A stretch of DNA of 64,000 nucleotides from Macrotis lagotis (GCF_037893015.1 NC_133660.1:161256937-161320936); one strand, 5' to 3'; numbered from the stretch's first letter, positions 36,737-48,453 are shown. The notes: generated by a model from the sequence alone, not told the origin. Translations and numbers: made by a program.

Positions 36737-37796
36737 TGTTGGGAGCCAGGGTTTCTAAGCTGTTTGACACAGTCACAGCAAGAAGACTCAAGGCAGTCAC
36801 ACTGCCTGATGGAACAACATTTCCTTCTTCAATATATATACAGGGATTTCATGCATACCAATATTTATAGGTTTATTATTGATTATAATATTTATTCACC
36901 CTAATACTGGAATGACTATAAAGGATTTCAGAAAAATTCCTTGAATAAAACAGATTGTAAACTCTGTCCAAATTTAACAGGACTGCCTCTCCTTGAGGCA
37001 TACAAAAGGCTTCAACATTATGAAATCTCTGGAAAACCCAACACTGGGAATTCCAAGGAGATGTCAGAATATATACAGGGAAAACATATACAAGATGGGT
37101 CAGATAGAATTCCAGGGAAAATTAATAATTTTGCCCCCCTTACCATACACAGGAATATATGAAAAAGATGGTGAGAAAATAGTTAGTATAGGTGACCGAT
37201 ATGTGAACTCCAGCAGCCTTAGTTTCATGGAAAAGAATAAAAAAGTCACAGAAACTGTGGCTTCTACCAACAAGGCCTGAAAGAAAAATTGGTTATTGTA
37301 AGAGTTAACGGATGGGTGGACAAGCATAAAGACTCTCACTATAGATTGTTAAGGAAGTGTATTGAAAAACATTACTTACACAAAAAAATATAAAAACGTT
37401 CCATTAAAAAATTGCTTAATTAATAACTTTAAATGAATTAACAATTATACAATGTAGTAATAAATAAGGTAACAGACAGGTTGAGGTCATCATGGTCTGA
37501 GTATGGATAAGAAATCAATTAACTATATATTATTAATTAAACTTGTAATCACATGATTAAAACTTGTAACCATAAGAACTATATGATTGATGATGAAGAT
37601 TGTACACTTTTGTAACCAAGGAAATGATCTTAGCTTGCTTGAAACACACATGATTCTGAGACTATAAAAATAAATCCAAGCAACTGACAGTCAGTCAATC
37701 TGCTCTTGCTTTTACCCCTGTGTTGACTCAACTCATTTCACGGACTCTATCCCTCCTGTCAGGTTCCAAGGACCCTGCGGAGGCTGGACCCCTGAA
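36737..37796 (+). mobile_element. solo LTR of an endogenous retrovirus
   Basis: A segment of about 1.06 kb begins TTGTTGGGAGCC and ends ...GGAGGCTGGACCCCTGAAA. It has a TATAAAAATAAA box near 37663, followed by an R/U5-like CT-rich tract. It precisely interrupts a SINE, whose text resumes after it, with a short 'actt' repeat as the likely target-site duplication. No internal retroviral genes are present, so it is a recombined solo LTR. The plus frames at 36941-37280 inside the U3 part are not retroviral proteins I recognise. Confidence 0.75.
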
Positions 37797-37940
37797 ACTT
37801 ATCTCTGTCCTCAGGTTCCTCATCTGTAAAATGAACTGAGAAGGAAATGGCAAACCACTCACTCCAGTATCTTTGCCAAGAAAATCCCAAATGTGATCAT
37901 GAAGTCCAATATGACTAAAATGACTGAACAACAGCAAAAT
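37797..37940 (+). repeat. SINE, 3' half, after the LTR
   Basis: 'tctctgtcctcaggttcctcatctgtaaaatg' and 'accactcactccagtatctttgccaagaaaatcc' complete the SINE begun at 36650. Confidence 0.8.
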
Positions 37941-38049
37941 CACCACCATGAAGTGGTGGTTACTGATATAGCAATAATTATTTATTTTATTTTCCTGCAC
38001 ACCCAGAATACAACACAATTTATATCTTAATGGCAGATGAACAACTATT

Positions 38050-38213
38050 TGGTTTTTTTTTGGGGGGGGGGGGGGTTGCAAGGCAATGAGGTTAAGTGAC
38101 TTGTCCAAGGTCACACAGCTAGGTAATTATTAAGTGTCTGAGGCTGGATTTGAACTCAGGTACTCCTGACTCCTGGGACAGTGTTCTATCTACTGTACCA
38201 TCTAGCTGCCCCT
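38050..38213 (-). repeat. marsupial SINE, antisense, with target-site duplication
   Basis: T- and G-runs, then 'gttgcaaggcaatgaggttaagtgacttg'. The flanks share 'a.ctatttgg'. Confidence 0.9.
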
Positions 38214-38522
38214 TGAATAGCTATTTGGAAGAAAAATTTTATCTAACAACAGAAAAAATGTCAGAAAGAACTGAGGAAGACAAGAAAATATTGACTTCTG
38301 ACCCCTCAGTCACCAACCCTTGACAGAGTGAGGTGGTCCCCTGTCAACAAAAGAAGGCTAACTCCTGATCTTGCTCAGGATAAGCCTTTTTTCAAACACT
38401 GTTGCTACCCTCTTCAGTTATATTCCTAATTGAATAACACTATCAAATTCAGAGATGCTTCTAGGGTTCTAACTAAAAAGAAGCCACAAACACTGTGGAT
38501 GCTATTTTTTTATTTTTTCTAG

Positions 38523-38595
38523 AAGTTGACAGCCCAGGGGAGGAACAGAATCAACGACCTAGAGCTTCTGACTGGAGTCTGGATTACCCCAAAAG
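38523..38595 (+). other. orphan plus-strand exon-like segment
   Basis: A textbook acceptor (ttttttctag) and donor (AAAAG|gtgagc) enclose 73 bases with two open frames. One of these reads VDSPGEEQNQRPRASDWSLD and, like the THEGL exons, would be in phase 2 at both ends. It is on the opposite strand to THEGL and ARL9, so it cannot belong to them. It could be an exon of an antisense or non-coding transcript, or a cryptic exon. Confidence 0.25.
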
Positions 38596-39114
38596 GTGAG
38601 CCTCCAAGTCCTCAGTGAGTAGAGAGAAACACAGTCATCTGATATGTCAGGAGATAGTGTTAGGAGAATCCTGCTATGTCCTTAACTTCTTTTGTCCTTC
38701 CTTTTCCTTCTCTTGTTTTCTTTACCTTTTTGCTCCCTGTGTCCATCTTCTTAAAGGAGAAAATTTTCAATTGGCAAAGGAAAGAATAACAGAATCTTAG
38801 AGTTGTCAAGGACATTAAAAGATATGTAGGGTCACAGGATTTAGAGGTCAAAGGTATTGTTGAAAGTATTTTAAATTATGTAGCTTAGTTAGATCATTAA
38901 ACTGAGCCCCATAGAGATTAAGTGACTAAGTCAAGGTCACAGAGTAAGTATCCTGTCTAGCCCATAAATTGATGCTTTAGTCCTCTTCATGATATCCTTC
39001 TGACTAGGTTAGGACTCCTATGAGAAGCTGGGATCTAGTTTTCCCAGAGGCAGGTTGGTCACAGAGTGTGGTAGACTATTAAGTCAAGCTCAGTATTAAA
39101 ATGACTACCTTTTA

Positions 39115-39265
39115 ATTTTTTTCTTTTTAATTTTATTTTATTCTGAATTTTATAAATAAAACAAGCATTTCTGTTAACACTGTAAAACAGAAAAAAAGAT
39201 TGTATTTGAAATGCAAAACTATTATTCACAACTTGATATCCCTTTTAAATATAACAGTTATCAGG
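39115..39265 (-). mobile_element. L1 tail, antisense
   Basis: 'ttttattctgaattttataaataaaacaagcatttctg' matches the antisense L1 end also seen at 43.08 kb. Confidence 0.65.
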
Positions 39266-39296
39266 TTAAATAAAATAAAAAAATAAAACAAATATT

Positions 39297-39430
39297 GGGG
39301 GCAGCTAGATGGTGAAGTGGATAGAACAGTGATCCTGAAGTACCAGGAGTGCCTGAATTCAAATCTGGCCTCAGATCTTGGACAAATGACTTAATCCCAT
39401 TGCCTTAAATAAATAAAATTTAAAAAAAAC
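39297..39430 (+). repeat. marsupial SINE with target-site duplication
   Basis: Flanked by 'aaacaaatatt'. It has a 'ggggcagctagatggtgaagtgg' head. Confidence 0.9.
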
Positions 39431-39448
39431 AAATATTAAAAGTTATCC

Positions 39449-39595
39449 GGGGGCTGCTAGGTGACAGTGGAGAAAGCACCAGCCCTGGAGTCAGGAGTAC
39501 CTGAATTCAAATCTGGCTTCCAACACTTAATAATTACCTAGCTGTGTGGCCTTAGGCAAGCCACTTAATCCCATTGCCTTGCAAAAAAAAAAAAC
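39449..39595 (+). repeat. marsupial SINE
   Basis: 'gggggctgctaggtgacagtgg' head and a 'ccattgccttgcaaaaaaa' tail. It follows the previous SINE within 20 bases. Confidence 0.92.
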
Positions 39596-39827
39596 TAAGA
39601 AAAATTTATCAAGCAACTTCCACTCTAAAAATGGCTGCCATTAGACACAAATGTGTGTGGGGGGGAGGGTGTTTTTAACCCATTATCTTTAGGAATTTCA
39701 CCAATGTGCTGCTCTAATAGTAATTCATTTTTATGGGGCCAGGTAGAAGAAACTATCCATTTTAGGTATTCAAAAAAAAAAAAAAAGGTAAAAAGTGGTC
39801 CCAATCTGGAACTCCTACTTTATTTAC

Positions 39828-39920
39828 CTGTTTTTGTAGAACTAAATCCTCAGAGACTTTCCCAAGCTTGTGATTCTCTGCTGCCAGAGAGAGTATCCTA
39901 TTGGCTCCATTAGGCCATGC
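39828..39920 (-). other. weak exon-like segment (93 bp)
   Basis: A minus frame reads NRILSLAAENHKLGKVS and ends at a good donor CAG|gtaaat. It loosely resembles a THEG repeat, but its acceptor is poor and its phase (0 at both ends) does not fit between the neighbouring THEGL exons, which need phase 2. Confidence 0.12.
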
Positions 39921-41009
39921 CTTCACATTGTTTCAGAGAATCATCAGGTTACTTTTTTAACTTTTCTTGTAAACTTCTAAAGTTCCTAGGGGTAAAAACT
40001 GGCCAATCACTAGCTGTTTCAGTGTGTAAAACACAATCCAGGATGGAGTAACAAGGTTAGCCCAGGAATGAATTTCCAAATCTCTTCCTCGCTGATGCTC
40101 CCATTCTCTTCTCTTATGGCTCTGATTTCTTTGGGTCAGAGGCCTTATTTTCAAACCCAGGCCTCTTGATTCTTGGCTGGAGTCTGAGGTCCCAATCCCA
40201 TCAGGACAGTTCCCTTCACAAGACTATCTCTATTTGCTGACAAGACAAGACAATACCAAGAAAAGCACTATCTCTGTTGCTGAACACTTTGAGCAATTTG
40301 CTTTTAGTCTTATTACGCTAGGAGTTCAACTTCTGCAGGAGCTTCCAGTATCCATTGAGCTCTTCATTTGAAGGACCCTGTTCTTTGTTCCCTTCTATAT
40401 ACAACTGCTAGCAACAGCAATCTAGTATACAGTTTTTCAAGCTCCCTACCCTCCATATTTGCAGTCCCCCAACTCAAATACAATGGGAGCAGCAAGGTCC
40501 AATTCCTAACCTCCAGATCTAATAGCACCCTGTTCATCTAGGTTTAATAATGTGGCAAAATGAGATATTTGCAAGTCATTGAATACTTAATAAAATGTAT
40601 TTACACCTATAGTTTATGTAGAAAAGCTAACAGCAATAATACAATAGCATTAAACTTTAAATTTGTGAGATTTTGTTCCTTTCATTTCTGGGATTCTATG
40701 TATAATGAGTTTCTAATATAAAATAGTTTTGAGTTTCTATCTTGACTTCACTCCGGATACCTTTTATAATTTGGCACCAAGAAATGAACATAATATTATA
40801 GAAATTGTTTGTTTGTTTGTCATATGGTACAGTAGAGTTATCATGTTTCTTGTTCTAAAATAAGCTTCTATTGATATAATTTACTACTGCAACCTTTAAT
40901 AACCTGAATATTTTATTAAAAACATTAAACTCAACACAAACAAGGAAACTATTTAGGAAATATTGAATTTTTGGCAGCCACATTACAATGTTGATACATA
41001 TTATACTTG

Positions 41010-41275
41010 AAGTCATCCAGATAGCATGATGGATAGAGCACCAGACCTGAAAGCAGAAAGACCTGAGTTCAAATGTGACCTCAGATGCTTATCAGCTGTA
41101 AGTCATTGGGCAAGTCATTTAGCTTCTATCTGCCTCAGTTTTCTCATCTGCTAAATGATAATAACTGCATCTACCTCACAGTTGTGAGGCTTAAATGAGA
41201 CAATATCTATAAAATATTTAGCAGAGTACCTGGTAAATAGTTGATGTCAAGAAATCTTTGTTTCCTTATCTCCTT
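41010..41275 (+). repeat. MAR1/MIR-like SINE
   Basis: 'cagatagcatgatggatagagcaccagacc' then 'tcagttttctcatctgctaaatgataataactgc'. A fairly complete diverged copy. Confidence 0.8.
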
Positions 41276-41397
41276 TTCAACCAAATCAACCCAAGGATAT
41301 AGACCAGGTGTCAACAAGTCCAGCCCTCTCCTCCTTGGTTTCATTATCTGAGGCCTAGAGAAGTTAATTACCCAGGGTCACATAGTAAGATAGTATT

Positions 41398-41439
<42 letters not shown>

Positions 41440-41512
41440 TATATATATATATATATACGTATATATATGTAGACACACATATATATACATATATATGTAT
41501 ATATATAAATAT
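41398..41512. repeat. (TG)n and (TA)n compound microsatellite
   Basis: A TG run, then TA tracts broken by CG and CA dinucleotides. Confidence 0.93.
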
Positions 41513-41524
41513 GTGCCCTATTGT

Positions 41525-41680
41525 CTTCTCCAGCTAATTTTACAGATGAGGAAACTGAGGCAAACAGGGTTAAGTAACTTACCCAGGGTCACACTACTAG
41601 TAAATGTTTGAGGTCATATTTGAACTTCCTGACTCTAGATTGGGTGCTCTATCCACCATACTACCTAGCAGACTCCAATG
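41525..41680 (-). repeat. marsupial SINE, antisense, diverged
   Basis: 'ttacagatgaggaaactgaggcaaacagggttaagtaacttaccc' and 'tgggtgctctatccaccatactacctagc'. Confidence 0.8.
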
Positions 41681-42139
41681 GTGTACAATTGCCTTTTTTA
41701 AACCCAGATGTAGGAATTTACAATTTTATAGATTAACTTCTATCCTGGTAGATTCAAACCACCATTCTAGACTATTTCACTTTTTCTTGGCAATTTCTAA
41801 CAAAATAATTAGCTATCTCTTTGAGTTGTATACTCATATCCAAAAATTGGATATGCATGCCAAATGTGTCCTTCTCCAAGCCACTGACATAAACATTGGG
41901 TGCATCAAGTTTTGGATAGAGTTCTGTGGTATGTCTCTAAAGATCTCTCTTTGAGATTTGACATCATTTCATTAATTAGCATTTCTGGATTTATCTGTTC
42001 TAATAGTTATGAAATCAATTAATGGTACTGTCATTCTCCAGTTGTCCCTCCTGTCCACAAGAGCACTAAGAGATCTGTCAAACACCTTGTTGAATCAAGT
42101 CAAGCTCTTCATCAGGTGCTTTGTTTTAATTAAAGTGAA

Positions 42140-42610
42140 ACTTCTCACATATCTGGGTAGTCTCCTACTACTTCCACCTAATGCCTTATTACCTCTACAA
42201 ACCTCTTACACTCTATTCTACTCCACACATTTTATACCCAGCTAACTTATTGTTCCTTGCACAAGACCTTCTGTCTCCTATCTCAGTGTCTTCGTTCAAG
42301 CTGTCCTCATTGCCTAGGATGCTTCCCTTTATTACATTTGCTTCTTAGTCTTCCTGGTGACCTTCAAGACTCAACTCCAATATCTCCTCCTTCAGGAGGC
42401 TTTTCCACCCCCTCCTCCTCACTGCTAAAACGTTCCTCCCAGAGATGATGCTTCAACTACTCTGTAACTAGTGGGTATTGAATTATTTATAAAGTATCAC
42501 CTTCATTAGAAATGTGAGCCCTTTGGGGACAGAGATGGTCTTTGCCTATTTTTGTTTCACTACACAAAGCACATGTTCTGGTCCAGAGTAAGTATTTAAT
42601 TAATAAATGC
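42140..42610 (+). mobile_element. L2 3' end
   Basis: 'cttcaagctgtcctcattgcc...', 'gaccttcaagactcaactccaatatctcctcc', then 'gtgagccctttggggacagag' and 'taagtatttaattaataaatgc' give the L2 terminal pattern. Confidence 0.8.
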
Positions 42611-42611
42611 T

Positions 42612-42741
42612 TTTTTGGTTTTGCTTTATGCAAGGTATTGGAGTTAAGTGACTTGCCCAAGATCACACATCTGGGTAATTATTACCAAATTTGAACTCAG
42701 GTCCTCCTGACTCCAGGGCCAGTGCCACCTAACTGCCCCAA
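42612..42741 (-). repeat. marsupial SINE, antisense, with target-site duplication
   Basis: Inserted in the L2 tail. Flanked by 'aataaatgctttttg'. Confidence 0.9.
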
Positions 42742-42978
42742 TAAATGCTTTTTGTCTGATGACCTCTGAACCAGTCTGTGATCTGTCTCAGAAACTCATC
42801 ATTTATCCCCTTCATCTTTCTGACAGTTTCTAAGATAAAACTCCCAGTGTCTACTAACTCAACTGTCCCAATTACTCTAGCTCAAACTAAATTCTCCTCT
42901 TTTCCTATCTCATCTTGGCAGGCTAGAGATGCCCATCACACTGGATCAGTAAGGGTGATTGTTAGCCTCCGATCTTAC

Positions 42979-43006
42979 CTGGTGTCTGACTCAGTGTAAT
43001 AGCAAG
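42979..43006 (-). CDS. THEGL: THEGL micro-exon (28 bp)
   Basis: On the minus strand a strong acceptor (a pyrimidine tract ending cttttacag) and a strong donor (CCAG|gtaaga) flank only 28 bases. One frame is open: two bases completing a codon, then CYYTESDT, then AG. The final AG pairs with the first G of the exon at 32597 to give arginine, so the joined reading is CYYTESDT-R-NFVKELSRPK. The exon lies just before the first THEG-type repeat, where THEG proteins have a divergent N-terminal part. The splice sites and phase support it; homology alone does not, since eight residues are too few. Confidence 0.6.
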
Positions 43007-43074
43007 CTGTAAAAGAAAAAGGGAAAGGAAAATTTTAGTTTAAAAATCATGGTGACATGGTGCTCTACATGTTC

Positions 43075-43815
43075 TGCTTTTTAAATTTTTATTATTTTTA
43101 TTTTAATTTATAAAATAAAACAAGCAATTCCATAATATAGTACAATAAAAAGAAGATTGTATATGAAACTGTAAATCTACTATGTACAACTTGCGATTTC
43201 TTTCAAATGTACATTTTCATATAAATTTCTTTTTTTTCCTTCCTTTTCCCCGCCCTCCCCACCCCAGAGAGCTATCATTAGATCCAAATAGGTGTATTAT
43301 ATGTAAAATTATTCTATACATACCTCTATCTGGATACAGAAAGTAACTTCCTTCATTGGTCTTTTATAGTTAATTAGGGTACTTATAATAGTCAAAATAA
43401 TCTGTTCAAATTTAATCTTAAAACAATATTACTGTTACTATATAGAATATTCTTTTGGTTCTACTCATTCTACTCTTTCATGACTTCATGCATGTCTTTT
43501 CATGTTTTCCTAAGATCATTGAGCTGATTATTTCTTATTAGAACAGTAATATTTCATCACAACCATATGGCACAACTTGTTTAGCCATTCCCCATTCTTT
43601 GCCACAACAAAGAGAGCTGCTGTAAACATTTTAGAATATATAGGCTCTTTTCTTTTTCCCTAATTCTTTTTACAAATAGAACAGATAGAACAAAAAGAAA
43701 CAAATAGAGAGTAGTGGTATTGCTGGATCAGAAGGTTTATGTAGCTTAATATCTGCTTGGGCATAATCCCAGATTGCTCTCCAAAATTTGAGATTAGATC
43801 ACAATTCCACCAAAA
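43075..43815 (-). mobile_element. L1 3' end, antisense
   Basis: Read on the minus strand: 'gagagcaatctgggattatgcccaa', then 'gcagctctctttgttgtggcaaagaat', then the L1 3' UTR. It lies just upstream of the 28 bp THEGL exon. Confidence 0.85.
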
Positions 43816-44770
43816 AAATGAATTATACTTTATAATAATTATGTAATCTTTATAAAATGACTGGAGATATAATAACATATCAGTCATCTAGGTAATGTTA
43901 TAAAAAATAACCATCACATTTCCTTGTAGCAGATCACTTACAAATTGCATTCAATTCATTTTGTTGTTAAGATAACAATGATTTTTTTCCCATTCATTTG
44001 TTACAATTTGAAAATTGTGATTTTAAAACTCTGATGGTAACCTTGAAAAATGTTTTTATTGCATTGTACATGAGTATATTAACAGGAATTTTGTTAGTTA
44101 CCTCAAACAACATTCTATGAATAAAAGGGACCGATTTTGCAAAGCAAATAGAAAAAATAAAATTCTAATTCAACTACGTAAGGTCCATCCTTTATCATTA
44201 TAATATGCCCTCAATAGTCATCAAAGAAAGTTTGTAGGGCAATTTCTGTATTGCTCTACAATTCTCCCATGATGTTTTGCTTCCTTGTCATATCTACCTG
44301 AAACAAAACTACTCAGGGTAACACTCCTAGCCCATAGTTATTATAGTAATTTTAAGTAATAAAATGGGGGGGGAAGTTTTTCTTTGAATATAGTTGTCAA
44401 AAACTGAAGTGATCAGATATAAACAGCAGATTCTAGTCTTGAATAGAAAGACAAATATTTCTTCTCTTTGATGATCTTCTTTTAATATACAAGAATTCCT
44501 ACACAGTTGCTATTTAAAAAAAAAACTAGCATAAAATAATAAATAGAATCTAGACCAAAAGGATCAGGAGACCTGACAAATGCTAAAAAAAAAAATAGAC
44601 AATGATATTTTCATGGTAAAGGTTAGGTCATGACTGTCTCTTTAATTATTAAAAATACACAAGTATGATATCATTTAATGGCTATAAATAGTTTCTGCTC
44701 TTAAAAGTTCTAATAAAAATTAACAGAATTCTTTCTGTTTCCAATTTCATCCCTTTAAAATGTGGTAGCT
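43816..44770. other. AT-rich intron, nothing recognised
   Basis: No splice-flanked exon, repeat family or RNA gene was found. Confidence 0.4.
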
Positions 44771-44940
44771 TAGAAGCATCCAGGTGCTAAAGTATTGAGT
44801 CAAGAAGATCTTAGTTCAGATCTGGACTCAGACCCCCTACTACCTGTAAATGGGGATAATAACAGTAACTATCACATGTTTGTTGGGGGTAATCAAATGA
44901 GTATTTGCAAATAGGCACTATCAAAATAATTATTATTCTC
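44770..44940 (+). repeat. MIR/MAR1-like SINE remnant
   Basis: 'agcatccaggtgctaaagtattgagtcaagaagatcttagttcag' then 'tgtaaatggggataataacagtaac', with the 3' tail running into a duplicated segment. Confidence 0.65.
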
Positions 44941-45030
44941 TCCCTTCCCCACTCCACTTTAGGACTGAAATCCCTAAATAACATCAGATAAATGTTATAT
45001 TCATTTGGAATATTTCAGAAACCTAATTTA
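44889..45030 (+). repeat. local duplication, copy 1
   Basis: 142 bases, about 96% identical by eye to 47638-47776. The segment includes the tail of the SINE before it and about 90 bases of flank without a named repeat. Confidence 0.85.
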
Positions 45031-46280
45031 AACTCTATATATTTAAATCATTGACATAAGAAGCAATTGATAGTTCCACTACATTATTATTTGTGGAGAC
45101 AGACTCTCTAAGATATATTATTTTCCTTGATTGATCTCAGATAACTCTGAAAGCTTCATAATGATTTTTTCCCTTAGGGTGCATTTCTATTTTTACAGGA
45201 TGGTCACTTTAATTAATATCAATAAATTCCATGCTTCGGGTTAGAGATTGGATAAGACCAATACTAGCAATACTAAGAAATAATGTCTTTAAGAAACCTA
45301 GAATGCTATAAAACACAAAGGGAAACAATTTCTGTCAAACACATTGCTAATCAAGCTAAGGAAAAGGAAGGTGAATCTTATAGGTAGAAGGTAATTTTCT
45401 CAATCTTCCTAAGTTTTTTTTTTAAGTTAACTACACTTCTGATTAATCATACCCAAATTCCATAACTATGAGAAAGTTGAAAATAATAGGACGAGAAAAT
45501 TTCGGTCCAATTTGTTTTTAGACACATATTTAGTTAGGAACTTAGAGCATCTTTTTTCTGTATCTTGTTGATATTTAGAAAGCTTATTTTCTATCTTGAA
45601 ATGCAAAATTCTCATAGAACAGAAAATAGACAATGAAAGTGGGAAAAAGTGAATAACTAAAATTTTTACTCTGCATTTTATATGATAATTTTCTGAGCTA
45701 CATAATTTCTCATTCTTTTGTTTTAGAGAATAGATCTTTTAGACACTCTGCAAAGACACTCATTGACACCTTAATTGTCACTATCCAAAGCTGAACAAAA
45801 ATCATAGGATTCTGATTAGCCTACTGTTCCAAAGGACAAGCAATGGTTTTAAATGAAACCTATTTGTTGACTGAAGGCTTCAAATACTTGGAAGTCTTTG
45901 TTAGCCAATGTTACTATCATGGAAAACAAAAAAGTTTTAATTAAAATATATTTGTTGAAATTCATATGCACTTATTTTTTTCATGAGCACTGATGGTATT
46001 AATCAAGATAGAATATAAATTATAAAGGCTAACAGCAGATAGGTGAACAGAACTGTAAATTTCAAAATTAATTTATTGATCTCATCTTTAATAATATCTT
46101 TCTGACATTAGCATACAGTTCATATGTACATTCCATGAGATATTTGCTTACAAAATTAAGAGAATTTCAAAAATTATGATTTGTTTAATTCAATGCAATA
46201 AATATCTTAAAGGACTTTTACGTGGAAGGCTTTTTTGCTGTTCTCTAGGAATACAAAGATATTCAAGAAGCTTGAAATAT
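45031..46280. other. AT-rich intron, nothing recognised
   Basis: No exon, repeat or RNA feature recognised. Confidence 0.4.
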
Positions 46281-46289
46281 AAAGGAGGA

Positions 46290-47115
46290 AATGATGGTCA
46301 AAGTACATGAAAAGGTGGTTTTCAAAGGAAGAAATCCAAACAGCTATATAAAAAAAAATATTTCAAATCACTAAAAATTGGAGAAATGAGGAAAATGACA
46401 CTGTTATACATTACATGTGGGCTGAGAATTGATGTAGCTATTCTAGAAAGCAATTTGAAATTAGGCCTCAAAAGTCATCAAACTGTGAATATGCCCTCTG
46501 ACCTACATGATACTTCTACTAGGCCTATACCCTAAAAAGGATAAAAAAAAAGAGAGAGAGAGAAAGATAAAACAGGGTATCACTGTGAGGTATATTATCT
46601 TAGCTCCCCACCTTCCATATTTGAACTTAACTAAAATGTGGTCACAAATTATTTAAAACAGCTGTTTTTAAAAGGAGAAAAACTGGAATCTAAGAGATTG
46701 CCCAGCAATCATGGAATAGCCAACCAAATTATGCTATATAATTGTAACAATATTATTGTGTTATCAGAAATAATGAAAGGATGCTTTACATGAAACCTGG
46801 GAAGATTTGTATTAACTAATGCAGAGGGAAATGAACAGAACTGGCACAACAGTCTTACCATAGCAACAATACTCTAAAAACCACCATAAAATATTTAAGG
46901 ATGCTGATCATTACAATGACCAAGCACAATTCCAGAGAGGTAGATGTAAAGAGGGGTAATGAACTCAAGATGCTGAATGAGATAAAAAATTTGGAGATGA
47001 ACAAAGAAGAAATTTGTTTTAGATGACAATGCATATTCCCTCTAGAGAAATCAAAGAGATGAAGTGGGAAAAGTAGAAAGAAGGAAAAATTGTTTGGTAT
47101 ATAAATAAGTATAAT
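46290..47115 (+). mobile_element. old L1 ORF2 3' end and 3' UTR
   Basis: 'aagtacatgaaaaggtggttttcaaagg', 'actaggcctatacccta' and 'aatgaacagaactggcacaacag' follow the order of the L1 ORF2 end, strongly diverged. Confidence 0.7.
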
Positions 47116-47420
47116 TTAAAGGAAACTAAAATAAGGAAAAAGGAAAGCTCCAGGCAAAATTCTACAGGATATTTAAGGGAAAAGATAAGTTTCAAATGAA
47201 AGACTTGATCAGAGAAGACTTGGCAGAGAAGAAACCTGAAGAGAGCCTTAAAGGAAGAAACTTCATTATATGGAGAGTGAGTAGTGAAATCCTTTCCATG
47301 GAGCTCACATGAACGGCAGCATAGAGACTAGAGTTTTAAGGATGAGACTGAGAAACAGAGGGCAGCTCAGTTTGACTAGATGTAGGATATATAAAAGAAA
47401 TTAATTTAAGATAAGTTTAC

Positions 47421-47573
47421 GGGGCAGCTAGGTGGCATAGTGGATAAAGCACCAGCCCTGGAGTCAGGAGTACCTGGGTTCAAATCCAGATTCAGACACT
47501 TAATAATTACCTAGCTGTGTGGCCTTGGGTGAGCCACTTAACCCCATTTGCCTTGCAAAAACCTTAAAAAAAA
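47421..47573 (+). repeat. marsupial SINE with target-site duplication
   Basis: Flanked by 'agataagttta'. A well-preserved copy. Confidence 0.95.
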
Positions 47574-47637
47574 AAGATAAGTTTATACTGGAAAGTTGAA
47601 GCTAGATTGTGGAGGACCTCAAATGCCAGTATAAGGA

Positions 47638-47776
47638 GTAATCAAATGAGTATTTGCAAACAGGCACTATCAAAATATTTATTCTCTCCCTTCCCCACTC
47701 TACTTTAGGACTGAAATCCCTAAATAACATCAGATAAATGTTAGATTCATTTGGAATATTTCAGAAGCCTAATTTA
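47638..47776 (+). repeat. local duplication, copy 2
   Basis: Matches 44889-45030 with about five substitutions and a 3-base gap. It is embedded in different sequence on both sides. Confidence 0.85.
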
Positions 47777-48420
47777 TCAGTGTGTAAGATAAATTGGACA
47801 GAAGGGTGAAAGAAGACTTAGAGGTAGAACAGACTAGATAAAGGAAAAGCAGAGAGAATTACAATAGTCTGGTGAGAAGGGATACAGTCCTAGTTTTGGA
47901 TAATTGAAAACATGGGAGAAGAAAAGATTACTGAGGCAAAGAATACAGAGAGAAGATGGCAGTAGCAGTACAGAAAGAGTGGGTGCAATAGGTAGTGCAG
48001 AGAGAGGAACAAAAAGATTTGGAAACTGCTTAAGAAAACAGAAGAATCAAAAATTTACTGTCAGGTCTAGTCTATGTGACTAGTAAGATTGCTGTACCAC
48101 TAGCAGAAACAGAGAAATCATAGGAAGGATACAATTTAGAATAGAACCACGTCTATAAAATTGGAAGATTATACTTGATGATTTCTGGTATCCTTTCTAA
48201 CTGTTGGTGCATGATAAGAGAAAGAAATTATACTTTGGATGGTATAGCAATCATCCAAGTTAATCTTATCATTTTACAGCCATGGAAATTGAGATCTGGA
48301 GGAATTAAGTGACTTACCTAGTGATCTGCAAAACCACGATTAAGATCTATGTCCTCTAACTTCAGATACATTGTTCTAGGAAAAATTAATTTTTAAACAG
48401 GTAAGGTTCAAGGTGTTTTA

Positions 48421-48422
48421 GG

Positions 48423-48453
<31 letters not shown>

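Noticed and set aside
36941..37280. Overlapping plus frames of 73 and 95 codons
   Set aside because: They lie in the U3 region of the solo LTR and match no protein I recognise.
39828..39920. Further THEGL exon with RILSLAAENHK
   Set aside because: Poor acceptor and phase 0 at both ends, while the flanking THEGL exons need phase 2; resemblance is probably chance.
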